DNA of 29,900 nucleotides from the NCBI GenBank assembly GCA_008802785.1, contig VUYT01000066.1, positions 1-29,900 on the forward strand. Reading direction: 5' to 3'. Shown here piece after piece: positions 1-10,655 of this stretch; position 1 is the first letter of the stretch, and every line of letters begins with the position of its first letter. Below the pieces are notes generated by a model. That model had not been told where the DNA came from. It searched no databases and worked only from the letters and a program-made list of their open reading frames with translations. This DNA comes from Symmetrospora coprosmae. Lineage: Eukaryota; Basidiomycota; Cystobasidiomycetes; Symmetrosporaceae. Position numbers and translations under genes: made by a program.

Positions 1-382
1 GACAGTGAGGATGCTCACCTTTGCTGGAAGTGTCGCAGCTAGTTGTATGGGCCAAGTAAGTGGGTTTCCGGCTGATGCAGAAAGGAAGAGAGGAGAGAGG
101 AGAGAAGGGATCCCTTCACTCGAGTCGAGCCCGGTGCACCCCCTATGCTGTGGTCACGCCGATCGTGGCCGGGTTGACGACATGTGTTTGGCATCTAGGA
201 CTCGTATTGGGCGTGCTCGCGTGACTCGGCAGGCTGAGCCCGAATCGTCATCATAAGATTTCAGGCGTCCATAAGACACGGGACACGTAGCCAACAACAG
301 ATCACTACGACGCTTTTGCTTGTATGTTCGTCGTTGCCCACCATCTATGCACATAGGACTGCAGATCATTGCTCGACAGCTC
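1..382. other. no supported gene (left window end)
   Basis: Short open frames occur here on both strands, but none has a family signature, a signal peptide or a splice-consistent extension. The stretch is most simply the 3' flank of the minus-strand gene that ends at 383, plus unassigned sequence running off the window. A purine-rich run (GGAAGAGAGGAGAGAGGAGA) lies near 82-110. Confidence 0.5.
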
Positions 383-2458
383 TCACACCAGCGCACTCCA
401 GACTGGGAGGAGAGCAAGAGAGATGGATGAAAGCGATTCGGCAGTCAGCTTTGTTCCAGTGCAATCCACGACACAGCAATGTTCACCGCGACTCACCTCC
501 GAGACTGGCAAAGAAGCACGAAAGGAGGACGAGCAGGGTAATGTACGAGATGGCAGGCATGCCGAGCCCGAACCTGCGAAGCTTGATGCCGAGGGTCCAC
601 AGGAGCGACAAAAGCCAGTGGAGGAGGACAACGGCGGCAAAAGTCGGCAAGAGAGGCAGCTGGACGGGCAGCGCCGGGTGCCGGCGCGGGAAGTGGTCGT
701 CCTTGTTGTTGTGGAACGGCAGCGAGAGGAAGAGGGTGAGGGCCAGGTTCAGGAGAGTGCTGCGGGGCCGGGGTGATAGGCGGACGCGAGCTCGTCAGCC
801 ATGCTCTGGATAGTTTTGGCGCGCTTCGTCTGCACAGCACACTCACGCGTCAAGGCGCCAGACAGCCACGATGAAGACTGGAATCTCCCACAGCGCGCAT
901 CCAAAGCTCTCCTCAAACTGCAGGCGCTTCCGCTCGCGCACGAGCATCTGGACGCGCTCCTCCTGCTCCTCCTCGAGCGTGATGGGCGAGAGCAGCGGGA
1001 GCCGCTCGTGCCCCTCTCCCGCCGCTGGACTCTGCCGCTGCTGCAGCTGTTCCGCCCGTGTCGTCGATGTCCGGCGTCGATGGCCTGGCTCGCTCCGTGC
1101 GGGCGCAATGTGCGTGATCTCGACGTCAGGCTCGCTCGTGTCCGAGATTGAGCCCAGCTGCCGGCCGCTCGGCATCCCACTGCTTTCAAGGTCTGCGTCT
1201 TCCTCGCTCGCACACGTGAGCTCGCTCTTTGGGTGATTGTCGCCGCGGTTGGTGCTGTCTCGGGAGTGGCCGATGAGGTTCTCTTCGCCGACCAGCCATG
1301 CTCGATGAATCTCGGGCGTGAGCACGTCTGCGAGCGGAGTGAGGCCACGTCAGGAACGCTCGCTTGATAGAAGAAAGATCAAGCTCTCTCAAACGAGAGC
1401 GCACCTTGGTACATCTTGAGCGAACCAAGCAGCTCGAGCGTCTTCCATAGGATCTCTGCGGCCGCAAAGCCAAGAGCGAGGTCGAATGCTCTGAAGAAAC
1501 CTTTTGGTGGGCGCGGCGGGTGGACGGGGAACGATGCGTGCGGGGGCGGCTGCGTCATCTCTCCGTCTCCGAGGTTGGACCGGTTTTGCGGGATCTCGAA
1601 GTGGTGGTGGTGAAAGACGAGGCTGATGGTGAAGACGCGGATGGTCTCGAGGATGAGGGTGTGCAGGAGGAGGAGGAAAGGGGTGGACGAGATGTAGCGC
1701 CAGTTCATGCGGCCGAGCCACTTGAAGAGTCTTTTGCGGACAGCCTCGGCTGCGACCCAGGCCAGTGCGCCCGTGAGGATCTTGTCGATGTGCAGGCGGT
1801 GCGGGTAGGGCGAGTCCTTGACTGGCCATCCAAACATTGCAATCAAGACGAAGATGAGGAGGATGAGCAGGGACACGGGGAGATCGAGGAGGAGATGCGT
1901 GAGGCGGAAGGTTGCGTATGAAGGGAGAGGCTGGGAGGCAGCGCCCCCGATAAAGTAGGAGGACTGGCCCGAGGTGATGGAGGACGAGCTGGAGGATGGT
2001 GATGATGCATGGGACCCGCTGCGCGAGTGGGCGGGACATGCCGCTGCCCGGTGGACGAGGCCGTGATACGAGTCGCTTCGGGGTATGTTGGGGGAGCGGT
2101 GCGGCGCAGCAGGATGGTCGCCATCGTGGTTGTGTTCGGTCTCGCCTCCGTCTCCATCACCGTCACCGTCACCGTCACCATCAATGTCAGCGTCCTGCTG
2201 CTGCTGGTGCTGCTGCTGCACTGTTACTTCATGCGACAGCGCTGAGGGCCCGTGAGTGCCGTAAGAGACGTGGGCCAGTGCTCGAGCACCAGGAGTGCCA
2301 TGTCCATTGCCATAGTCGTGCTGCTCGCTCCTGCTATTGCTCGTCGCTGCTACCGACGTCGACGCTGACAATGACGATGACGCTCCTCCTCCTTCTCCTC
2401 CTCGAGCGGCGGCACTGGATCCCGCCGTGACCGCCGTGATCTGCGCAGGGCGGACCAT
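383..2458 (-). CDS. multi-pass membrane protein, unknown function
   Basis: Spliced model on the minus strand: 2458-1405, 1327-847, 759-497, 402-383; 605 aa. All three introns (77, 87, 94 nt) have GTGNGY donors and CAG acceptors, and the last coding exon is only 20 nt. Residues 1-180 are low complexity (Ser/Ala/Gly, poly-Gln, a run of Asp-Gly repeats, poly-Ser) and likely disordered. Hydrophobic segments follow at about 186-210, 226-246, 260-282 and 321-345. A charged loop of roughly 150 residues comes next, then about three more hydrophobic segments up to the extreme C-terminus, giving six or seven membrane spans. I do not recognise the family and give no function. The frame stays open upstream to 2686, but the ATG at 2458 (MVRPAQ) follows a CCAG microsatellite that looks like 5' UTR, so I start there. 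The next gene diverges from it across 577 bp. Confidence 0.7.
2155..2219. repeat. coding microsatellites (ACCGTC and CTG)
   Basis: Four near-perfect ACCGTC hexamers at about 2155-2181 encode the Asp-Gly run of the minus-strand membrane protein. CTG-rich repeats at 2194-2219 encode its poly-Gln run. Both are likely to vary in length between strains. Confidence 0.8.
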
Positions 2459-3035
2459 TGTGTGTCTGTCTGCCAGCCAGCCAGCCAGCCAGCCTACAGA
2501 GCTGGCGCCCACTGCAGTTGACGCTGTTGATGCCGCCGCTATGGCATTGCTCTGCTCCCGTGGACTGGAAGGTTGGGTCTGTCGTGAGAGCGTGAGGGCC
2601 CGTGCTCTCTGCTTTTCTCCTGTCCTCACCGTCAGATTGCACACACAAGACAAGACAGCATAGCCTGGTGCAGCATATAGCAGCATCGTAGACCAACATT
2701 CGCATTCTCACGCTCCTACGTTGCAGTGGACCTGTTCCTCCTAACTCGAAATCCGCACTGGGCGTCGACGCGTAGAGAGCCTCCCTCAAAACAGTCGCAA
2801 TCACGTCACCTCGCACAGCGAAGAGGACAGCATAATATGTTTACGATAGCACAGTGTGTCCTCTCATAAGCAGTTGCGTATCAAACGCTCTGGCGTCGAC
2901 ACACCCGGGGCTGTAACTCGACTCCTACGCGCCAGCCTCCGCCTCTGCCCCTTTCGAAAACACGCGGAAGACACCTCTGTACCCCATCTAGCTGGAAGGA
3001 GAACGACAGGCACTCGTGCGATCAGGCTTTGCTAC
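2459..3035. promoter_or_regulatory. divergent intergenic region with CCAG repeat
   Basis: This 577-bp region separates the start codons of the minus-strand membrane protein and the plus-strand SLF2/Nse6-like gene, so it must hold both promoters and both 5' UTRs. A (CCAG)5 microsatellite lies at about 2472-2494. Both flanking frames stay open into it, on the left by way of an ATG at 2686 and on the right only by way of a GTG at 2856. I found no clear TATA box. Confidence 0.5.
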
Positions 3036-6000
3036 ATGGCCTCGCCCTCTCTCCCCGCTCTCGGCCTCGCTGCACCCATCCTGACGCCATCAAAGACCAC
3101 CACCGCCGCCGCCGCCAGAGGCCATCACGGGCCGCCATCGCGCATTAGCGTGCACAACAGCAGCGCGAGACTCAATAGCAGCCGAGCACGCCGGCACGTT
3201 GCGACAGGGATTAACGCAGCCGACGACGACGACGACGACGACGACGGCGACGGTGACAACGCGTACATCTCTGATTCACACCCGTCCACCCCGGGGAGGT
3301 ACGGCCCGACCTTGACACAGTACGCGGAAGCGCAACGAGACCAGAACGAGGACGCGGAAGCATACGACGAAGCCGCAGCGCGCATCCGCCGACGCACAGA
3401 GAGCACACCCCCTACGCCGCCATCCCCAGCCAGGCCCGCTCAGCCGCGGCAAGCACAAGCACAAGCACAAGCGCCGGCAGTAACCGGGAACGCCTCCGAC
3501 TCGTCCCTGTCCGATTGCAGCCTGCTGAGCGACATGACGCTGCCGGACATGGATCCGAGCGAAGACTGGGAGGGCGGGCTGCGCGAAGCGGGGATTGACA
3601 TGTGCGACGTATCAGGCGGCTCCGGGGACGAGGAGAATGTCGCACCTCACGGCTATCAAGATGGCAGAGCCGATGGCAGCGAGTCTCACCACATGGGCTC
3701 AGCAAAGCGACGCCGCCTAGGGCTTGCAGACCCTCTGCAGGCGCGTGGAGGCACGTCGGGACAGGGTTCGGCTCGAGCGGGAAAGGGTAGTAGCAGCAAG
3801 CGGAACGGAGAGAAGGACTACAGGCAGCCCGCATCAACAAGCCGGGTCACCACTGTGCCAAAGACGTATCGGAGGTCGCAGCGCCGTCGCAGAAATGGCA
3901 GCGCCGGCGCCGACGTGTCCAATAGCGACATGGACATTTCGACAGACGGCCAGTCCGGCGACTCGTCCTCCGGCATCGAAGTCGCCAGCACGCGCAAGCC
4001 AGCTGCCCCGTCGGCGAGGTTCAGGGAGGCTAAGGGGAAAGGCAGAGAGACGGCTTCCACCTCTGCTTCCCCGCTCGAGAGCAGGCCATCGGCATCCGGG
4101 ATGAAACCCGCGAAGAAGAAGCGAGCGAAGGTTCTCGCGGTCGGCGCGGTCGGCGCAGATATGCGTTCCGACTCGGAGGGATGCGAGGAGCCAGGAAAGG
4201 CAAAAAAGCCGTACGGGAGAAGCGCTGCGCGTATGCCGTCGTCTGGTAAAACAGGGCCGCGGCGCATTGGCTCCAACGAGGACATGCCGTCAGTCAGGAC
4301 AGTGGACACGACACGAGAGCGACGGAGATCGTCGCGGAAGGGCAAGGAAAGGGCAAGCGAGGAGGTTGACGGGTCAGATGGCGCTGCAGCAGATCAGCCG
4401 GTCCACAGCCACCGCACACGCACAAGCACGGCGAGACCTGTCGAGGTGCCCTTCCAGGCGCTGTCGACGGCAACATCGGGCCCTGCGCTCACTGCGCTGG
4501 AGATCATAGCGCAGCTCCGAGCGAAGAATATGGCCAGTCGAGGTGTGCAAGCGGACGTTTCGATGGATCAGTCGAGTCGCGCCTCGCCAGACGGGCACGG
4601 CGCTCTCGCAGCTGCGGCATCGGCAGGCGCAGACGGTGACGATGACAGCGAGGACGACCTGGCGGACCCAAGCCTGCTCATCAAGCGCGCGGCTATACGG
4701 CCGGCTGCTGCGACGATGCCCGTAGCCGCAGCCTCAGCAGCAGCAGCAGCAGCAGCAGCGCAGACCGGCCCATCTGCGCCCAAGCCGCCCATCAACACGA
4801 AGAACCTCCCAAAGGACAAGTCAAAGTTCGCCCTCGACAAGCTGTACAAGTCGCGCGAGGCCGAGGGCGGGCGCGGCTGGTTTGGGATCGAGCAGGCAGG
4901 CCAGCAAGCGGCGGCGGCAGCGGCAGCGGACGCGGGCTCGTCGGACGAGGAAGGCGATAGGAGCGCAGCGCCCGACAGCGGACACGGGGAAGGCGAGGCT
5001 GACGTGTCGCAGCATAGCAACGGCGCCAGCGCTGGTGCCGGGGCCGGCGGGAAGGAGGCGATGGAACGCCTGCAGGCGGCGCTGCAGAAGGATCAGCGCG
5101 CGCTAGAGGCCGTCCAGATACTCAAGGAGGAGACTGAGGAGATGCGGCTCAAGAAGAAGAAGGAGGAAGATCGGGAATGGCGGAAGTTCTGGCGGTCGGA
5201 CGAGAATCTAAAGATCGAGGTGAGCTAGGTCGCCTACCTGCAACAGGCGCCCATGCTGATGATTGTTTGCGGTTTCGGGCGTACTCAGCCTTATGTGCCG
5301 TACGATCCCACTGGGAGGACCGAACTCGATCTAGCTATTTGCCAGGGCATTCTCGGTAGGCTGCTCGAGACTTGCGAACGGCTTGCACATCGCTGACGGC
5401 CTTGATGGTATTGCCTCTACAGACGGCCTGGCCGATCCGCATGGGTTCCCCATCCAGCTGTGCTCCAGCTTCCTATCGTCTCCGCAGACAAACCGCTCGA
5501 CTGTTCCGATGACTTATGCACTCTACGACCTCGTCGCGCACCCGTGCACCGCGCCCCAGCTGGGCGAGTCCGCCTTGCGGATGCTGACCTGCCTGCTTGA
5601 GAAGCTGCCAGCCAGCGGAGAAGCTGACACGGATCTCGAGCTATACTACATCTCGGACTCGCTGCTCAAGATGGGCGCCATGCCGGATCACATCCCGGAG
5701 ACGCTGCTGGAGGACGGAGACGTCCATGGCGCTATGCAGGGTGTCGAGAACGGTGGGAGCGCGGAACAGGACAGCTTAGGGAGGCAGTCGTTTACGGCAG
5801 AAGGCCGCAGAGCAGCCACTTTGCGGTTGCTGCAAGTTTTGAAGATTCTCGTCGCTACAGGGTGAGTGTCGTGTGCTGCCTTGCGGCTCCCACTCGATGC
5901 GCGACAATGCTAAGCGTCTTTCCTGAGCAGGCGCTCTTTCAGAGAGTACGCCATGCACACGGTCAAGCTGCTTCTCAACCTGGTCTGGGTCCCTAACGAC

Positions 6001-6929
6001 CTCGAGCTGCGCAATGCAGCATACGACACGCTGCGCTACGTGTTGGGACACGTCAAGGACGACGTCAATACACGCAACGTGTACTACACGCTGTCCGAAA
6101 CTTGGTCGCTGGAGGACGCTGAAGATCGCTACCTCGCCATCATTTCGCTGCCGGCGTGTACCCCAAGGCAGCAGGCCGCTGTTCGGGCGATCTGCTATGC
6201 GCTGGTCTTTGAGGTGAGCAATGGGGGTTTTTGAGCCTATCGAGCCTCTCGCTATAGTCCCATGGCACTCATGCTGAGCACATCTGATTCTATCGACGTA
6301 GAGGTACTCGGGCGATCTGGAATCGGATCTCACCCTAGCCAGGATTTTGTCGCATCTACCGTCACCTCGTGGCAACGTCGGCTCAAGACAGGATGGCCAA
6401 GAAGCCAAGAAGGCACCACAAAACATATTTGCCGACGTCTCCGAGGAAACGCCAGATAGCAGACATCTATACTACTCGATCCTGACGCTCCAGATTCTCC
6501 TAGGCGACATCCCGGGATACCTGGCTGGCTCGGAGACAGGCGTGCGGGAGAGAAACGAGCTGAGGGCCATCATCCAGTCGCTGCGTCTCATCGACAGCAA
6601 GCTGCGTGGGTTTGCTTTCTCCTCCTCTGACTTCACACCACCTTCCAGCCAAGCTGAACCCGCTCCCCGATTGTCTGTGCGCCGCAGGAAACGACGTCCG
6701 CGCGAGCAATCCCATGCGCAACAAGGCCAAGAACGCGCTGACGCGCCTGACGCATTGCCTCGAGTACCAGCTGGATGCGCACCAGAAGGTGTACGATGCG
6801 GCTGAGCGCAAGAAGCGGATCGGCAAGGGTCACACGGCCGACGACAAGGGGCAGATCTCCCTCAAGGGCTTCTTGACGCTGCCCAAGAGGCCTGCGAGCA
6901 CTACGCCCACGCCAGGGGCGCTACCTTGA
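3036..6929 (+). CDS. SLF2/Nse6-like protein with CANIN-type C-terminal domain (probable)
   Basis: Spliced model: 3036-5219, 5289-5355, 5423-5861, 5931-6213, 6302-6605, 6688-6929; 1172 aa. The five introns are 67-88 nt and have GT/AG ends. Residues 1 to about 640 are disordered: poly-Asp, Ser/Ala-rich and basic patches that could be nuclear signals (AKRRRLGL, PAKKKRAK). A poly-Ala stretch and a charged coiled-coil-like segment ending in EEDREWRKFW (about 690-722) follow. Residues from about 729 to 1130 form a helical, repeat-like domain (for example NLVWVPNDLELRNAAYDTLR). Its architecture recalls the CANIN domain of human SLF2 and fungal Nse6 proteins, which load the SMC5/6 complex at DNA damage. 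That assignment is recalled from the pattern, not searched. The C-terminus carries a PIP-box-like QISLKGFL at 1148-1155. The ATG at 3036 is the first in frame; upstream only a GTG at 2856 opens the frame. Confidence 0.65.
3222..3246. repeat. GAC microsatellite (poly-Asp)
   Basis: About eight GAC triplets in a row inside the first exon of the SLF2/Nse6-like gene encode a poly-Asp run. A related (GCACAA)4 repeat lies at about 3449-3472, and a CAG run encoding poly-Ala lies at 4734-4759 in the same exon. Confidence 0.85.
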
Positions 6930-7221
6930 TGAATACCAGGGGCAATACATTGCTCGATGCGTGTTGCGCGTCCTGAGCGTCACGCCTGGATGCGAGAGTT
7001 GAGCGGGCCGTAGAGCTGTTGTTGATAGATTTGCTTCAACTTTTGCTGTGTCTGCTGTCGACCTGCTTTGACTGCGTGCTGAGTGGTACTGTACAGCGTC
7101 TTGCGGCGCCGCGCAGCGGGCGATCCCCCTAGGGGCCTGAGCCTGACATCTTTTCGAGCTCTCCTCTCTGCAACTCCGATTCCATCGACCTGGACACACG
7201 ACTGCAGACCTCTGACACCGC

Positions 7222-8738
7222 ATGAGTGCCGGCGGCCTGTCGAAGCGCTCTAGGGCGCTCGTCCTCCTCACGGTCCAGAATGCATCCATCGCGCTCCTCA
7301 CCAGAGCCTCACGCGTCGGCTCGCCGGACGACCTCTACCTGCCGTCCGTGGCGGTCTTGGGCGCGGAGGTGGGGCGAGGCCATGAGGTTGTCATTCTCAA
7401 TCCGTGGCTACGTTATCGTGCTGATGTACCTCCCTCTTCTCCCTGCCCTGTCTGCACCTGTGCTGTCCGGCAATGCGAATCGACGCCTCCTCGCTCCGCA
7501 CGTGCCCCCCGTCCGTTCCATTCGACAGGTCTTAAAAGCGCTCTTCAGCTTGGCTACCCTCACGCGCGAGCACCGCCAGCAGGATGCACGCACCGCCAGC
7601 AAAAAGGACGATGATGCTCCGAGATCAGATGCGGCGCGGCAGATCAGCCGTCCCTGGCGGATATCCGACCTCGGCGCACCTCTGCACGAGGCGCTCGTAA
7701 CGCGTCGGGCGGACTTCCTCATCCTCCTCGTCCCTTCCATCCTCTATTCAGGCCAGAACAATCTACTAGTGCGTGGTTCGGACGCGCTGTCTAATCAGCT
7801 GATTGAGTGCACATTCGCTGATCCGCCCCTCGCGCTCGGATGAATCCGCCCGAGCAGTACGTCGCAATCACCAATTTGCCCGTCGCAGTCTACCAGATTA
7901 CGTACCAGCTCAAGATTCTCACCACCTCCCTCTTCTCGGTCCTCTTCTTCAACCGGCGATACTCGGCGGCGAAATGGTTCTCCCTCGTCCTGCTGACATG
8001 CGGAGTCGCCATTGTGCAGCTGCCGGATAACAGCAGCAGCGCCGCTGGCCAGTCAAAGGTCTCTGCAACGCCATCAGCCGGAAATGCGACCGTCGGTGTG
8101 CTGGCCATCTTCGCGGCGTGCATATCGAGCGGCATTGCCGGGTGCTACTTCGAGTGAGCTGCCGTCAATGGGATTGCAGAACTGTTCCATCGGGATGTTG
8201 CGCTGACTTAAACACGACTTGCTGCATCATGCGCATACAGAGCCATCCTGAAACCATCAGCGTCTGCCTTGGCATCCAAGGCTCGCTTACCGGGGCCAGC
8301 CCTGCCTCCACCCTCGCTAGCTCTCCGCAATCTCCAGCTCGCGCTCATCTCCATCCCGTTCGCGCTCATTGGCGTCTTCGGGCCAGAGTACGACCGCCAC
8401 CGTGTTCTATCTCGTGGATTGCTCGACGGCTTCAGCAGGTTGGGCTACTTTGTCGTTCTGAACCAGGCACTCGGCGGCCTGCTAATCGCGTCGGTGGTCA
8501 AGGAGGCCGACAGCGTGAGCAAAGGGTTTGCAACGTCGATAGCGATACTTCGTGAGTCTATGTCGAGCGAATCATGACATTGGGCTTATTGGGCTGACTG
8601 CATCTATGCTTTTCTGACTCTATTCCAGTCAGTACAGCCGTATCCTCATTGCTCACACATTCACTTCCGAATCTGCAGTTCGTAGTGGGCGCGGCTTTTG
8701 TGGTCAGCGCCACGACGATGTTTGCCGTAGTACCATGA
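7222..8738 (+). CDS. UDP-galactose/UDP-GlcNAc-type nucleotide-sugar transporter (SLC35A family)
   Basis: Spliced model: 7222-7368, 7529-7768, 7858-8153, 8241-8551, 8629-8738; 367 aa, usual for the family. It should exchange a UDP-sugar for UMP across the Golgi membrane to feed glycosylation. Recognition rests on the conserved order of segments: LTVQNASIALLTR in the first span, PSVAVLGAEVLKALFSL in the second, then SILYSGQNNLLYVAITNL, QITYQLKILTTSLFSVL and WFSLVLLTCGVAIVQLP. After these come RNLQLALISIPFALIGVFG, LGYFVVLNQALGGLLIA and a final hydrophobic stretch ending FVVSATTMFAVVP. About ten spans are expected. Intron 1 is long for this window (160 nt). Substrate preference cannot be read from the sequence; UDP-galactose is the commonest in fungal members. 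Confidence 0.9.
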
Positions 8739-9074
8739 CTAGAGGGAGCGACAGCAATATTACTGATCATGTAGCATAGCAGTAGCGCATCCGAATGGAG
8801 AAGGTCTTGGAGGCAAGCGGGTGGGGTCTCACGATGGAGTGTCCAGCTCGCGCCGTGTCTCAGATGGGAGAACGATCGCATTTGAGCGGTAGCAATCAAA
8901 GGCTACGCCGGCGCACTGCGTTGAGTCTTCAACCTCCGCTGCCATCGTGGTCATTGACTCGAGTATGGCTCGCTCGGGCTAACTTATCGCGCACGTGCAG
9001 TCCCGAGGTCGAGGCAGGTTTCTCGCCTCGGTGCTCCTGTGCTTGCGACCCATCACCGACAAGCGACAGTCAAA
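8739..9074. promoter_or_regulatory. intergenic, transporter 3' flank and NOP53 promoter
   Basis: This 336-bp region holds the 3' UTR of the nucleotide-sugar transporter and the promoter and 5' UTR of the Nop53 gene. No gene-like frame or clear element stands out. Confidence 0.4.
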
Positions 9075-10464
9075 ATGGCAAAGAGCAAGAGCAAGGGAAA
9101 GGGAAAGCTCACTTCGGCGCTCGACACTGAGCTGTTCGCTGTCGATGTTGCCGGAGATGAAGGGATGCGGCGCTCGATGCTGTCGTCGACGTGGGACAGC
9201 CCGGCGGCGGCGCATCCGCGAAAAGGGTCAGGCAAACCCCTGCGCAGCCAGGAGATCCTCGCGCAGCGCAGCAAGGTGCCTGCGCAGGTGAGCAAGGCCA
9301 CACCGGGCATCATGGCCGCCCAGAAGCTCGAGCGCGAGCGGAGGGCAAAAATCACGCCAGAGATGAAGCGACGCCTGAGGGGAATGGTCAAGCGGGACCA
9401 CACTGTCGACAGTGGCCTGTGGGATGTTGCGCAAGAGAAGCAGCTGCACTTCCTCGGTGGCGATGTCGCTGTCCAGGCCGGAGGATACGACGTCTGGGAC
9501 ACCCCATCCACCTCGAAGCAAGTGGCGGCCCTCGAGGCCGTCCCTGAGGACATTCGCGATGTTGTCGTCAAGCGGACAGTCAAGGTGGGTTGTCCCGCCT
9601 CTAGGAGCTCTCGCTTGTATGCTGTATGTGGTATCCGAGCAGACGCTTTTCGGGCTTTTCCCGTACCTCCAGCCGCCGACCTCTCTCCGAGAGCACTCTC
9701 TCCTCTCAAACACCTCTGCAATCCCGCGCGCCGTTCATGCACCGCACCCTGGCGAGTCATACAACCCCACAATGACGGATCATCAAGCCCTGCTCGCCGC
9801 GGAGCACCTCAAAGCCGTCGGCGAGGAGGAGACTGCAGCGAGGTACACGGAGCAGAAGGAGAAGGTCATGCGTGGGCAGGACGGCCTGCAGGACCCGTAC
9901 GCGACTGGGTACGCGAACGAGGTGGGAAGCGGCGAAGAGGACAGCGAGGCCGAGGCGGAGGCCGAAGGGACCGAAGAGGGTGCACAGGCTCGCAAACAGC
10001 GGCGGCGCAAGACGGAGCGCGCGCACCGCAAGAAGCAGGCGAACCGGCTCCTCGAGGCTCAGACTCGGCAGAAGGTCCGCCTGTCCAAAGCACAGCGGCA
10101 CGCAATCTCGAGCCTGTCGCACATTGTGGGCGACATCAAGGCGTCCGACACCATCTCGCTCGCCACGCTGCACAAGCGAAAGACGCAGCTCGCCGCAAAG
10201 CTCGCAGAAACGGGGCTCGCAGAGTTCCGCTCGGGTCCGGCGCGCGTGCCAAAGCCCAAGCAGCACTTCCTCCTCAGCGAGGAGCTGCCAGAGAGCTTGC
10301 GCCAGCTCAAGACGGATGGCAACTTGTGGAGCGAATGGCTCGACAGCTCGAGGAGGAGAGGTAAGGTCCAGATGGAGAGACGGTCATTCGCACGGATGAA
10401 GAAGGTCAGAGGACGAGGGCTCAAGAACGTCGAGAAGGCAACGTGGCGCATGTTTCAGGTGTAG
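9075..10464 (+). CDS. NOP53: ribosome biogenesis protein Nop53 (GLTSCR2/PICT1)
   Basis: Two exons, 9075-9584 and 9673-10464; 433 aa. Nop53 is a nucleolar 60S assembly factor that recruits the Mtr4-exosome to trim the ITS2 end of 5.8S rRNA. Family marks are the short basic start, LHFLGGDVAVQAGGYDVWDT, the diagnostic HAPHPGESYNPT before the middle helix, and long charged helices (KQRRRKTERAHRKKQANRLL, with an acidic stretch before them). The C-terminal LPESLRQLKTDGNLWSEW and RGLKNVEKATW complete the match. The first exon contains no strict yeast-type AIM (LFxPxD); DIRDVVVKRTVK lies at the junction. I chose acceptor 9672 (CCAG) because it gives VKPPTSLRE in frame. An AG 15 nt further downstream would also keep the frame but removes that segment. 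Confidence 0.93.
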
Positions 10465-10655
10465 GACGCTCTTGTGCGCAGGCCGCTTGGAGCCGGTAGT
10501 CTCCTCCTCACTGCCTGCCTCCTGTTGTCAACCCCCGCAGGCGTGTATTGTACGAGTATCAGTTTCTGGTGGCTTACTTATAAATTCATCCCATGAGGAT
10601 GTTGTCGACAACAACAGGTTAAAATCAACGGTGCGACACCGCAGAGTACTTCCCT

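Noticed and set aside
2459-2686. 76-residue N-terminal extension of the first membrane protein
   Set aside because: It is encoded by a CCAG microsatellite and low-complexity sequence, and the ATG at 2458 gives a cleaner start. It is kept only as an alternative.
9039-10364. 441-codon frame over the Nop53 gene
   Set aside because: It runs through the intron at 9585-9672 and then reads Nop53 exon 2 in the wrong frame. Only the spliced model keeps the HAPHPGESYNPT motif.
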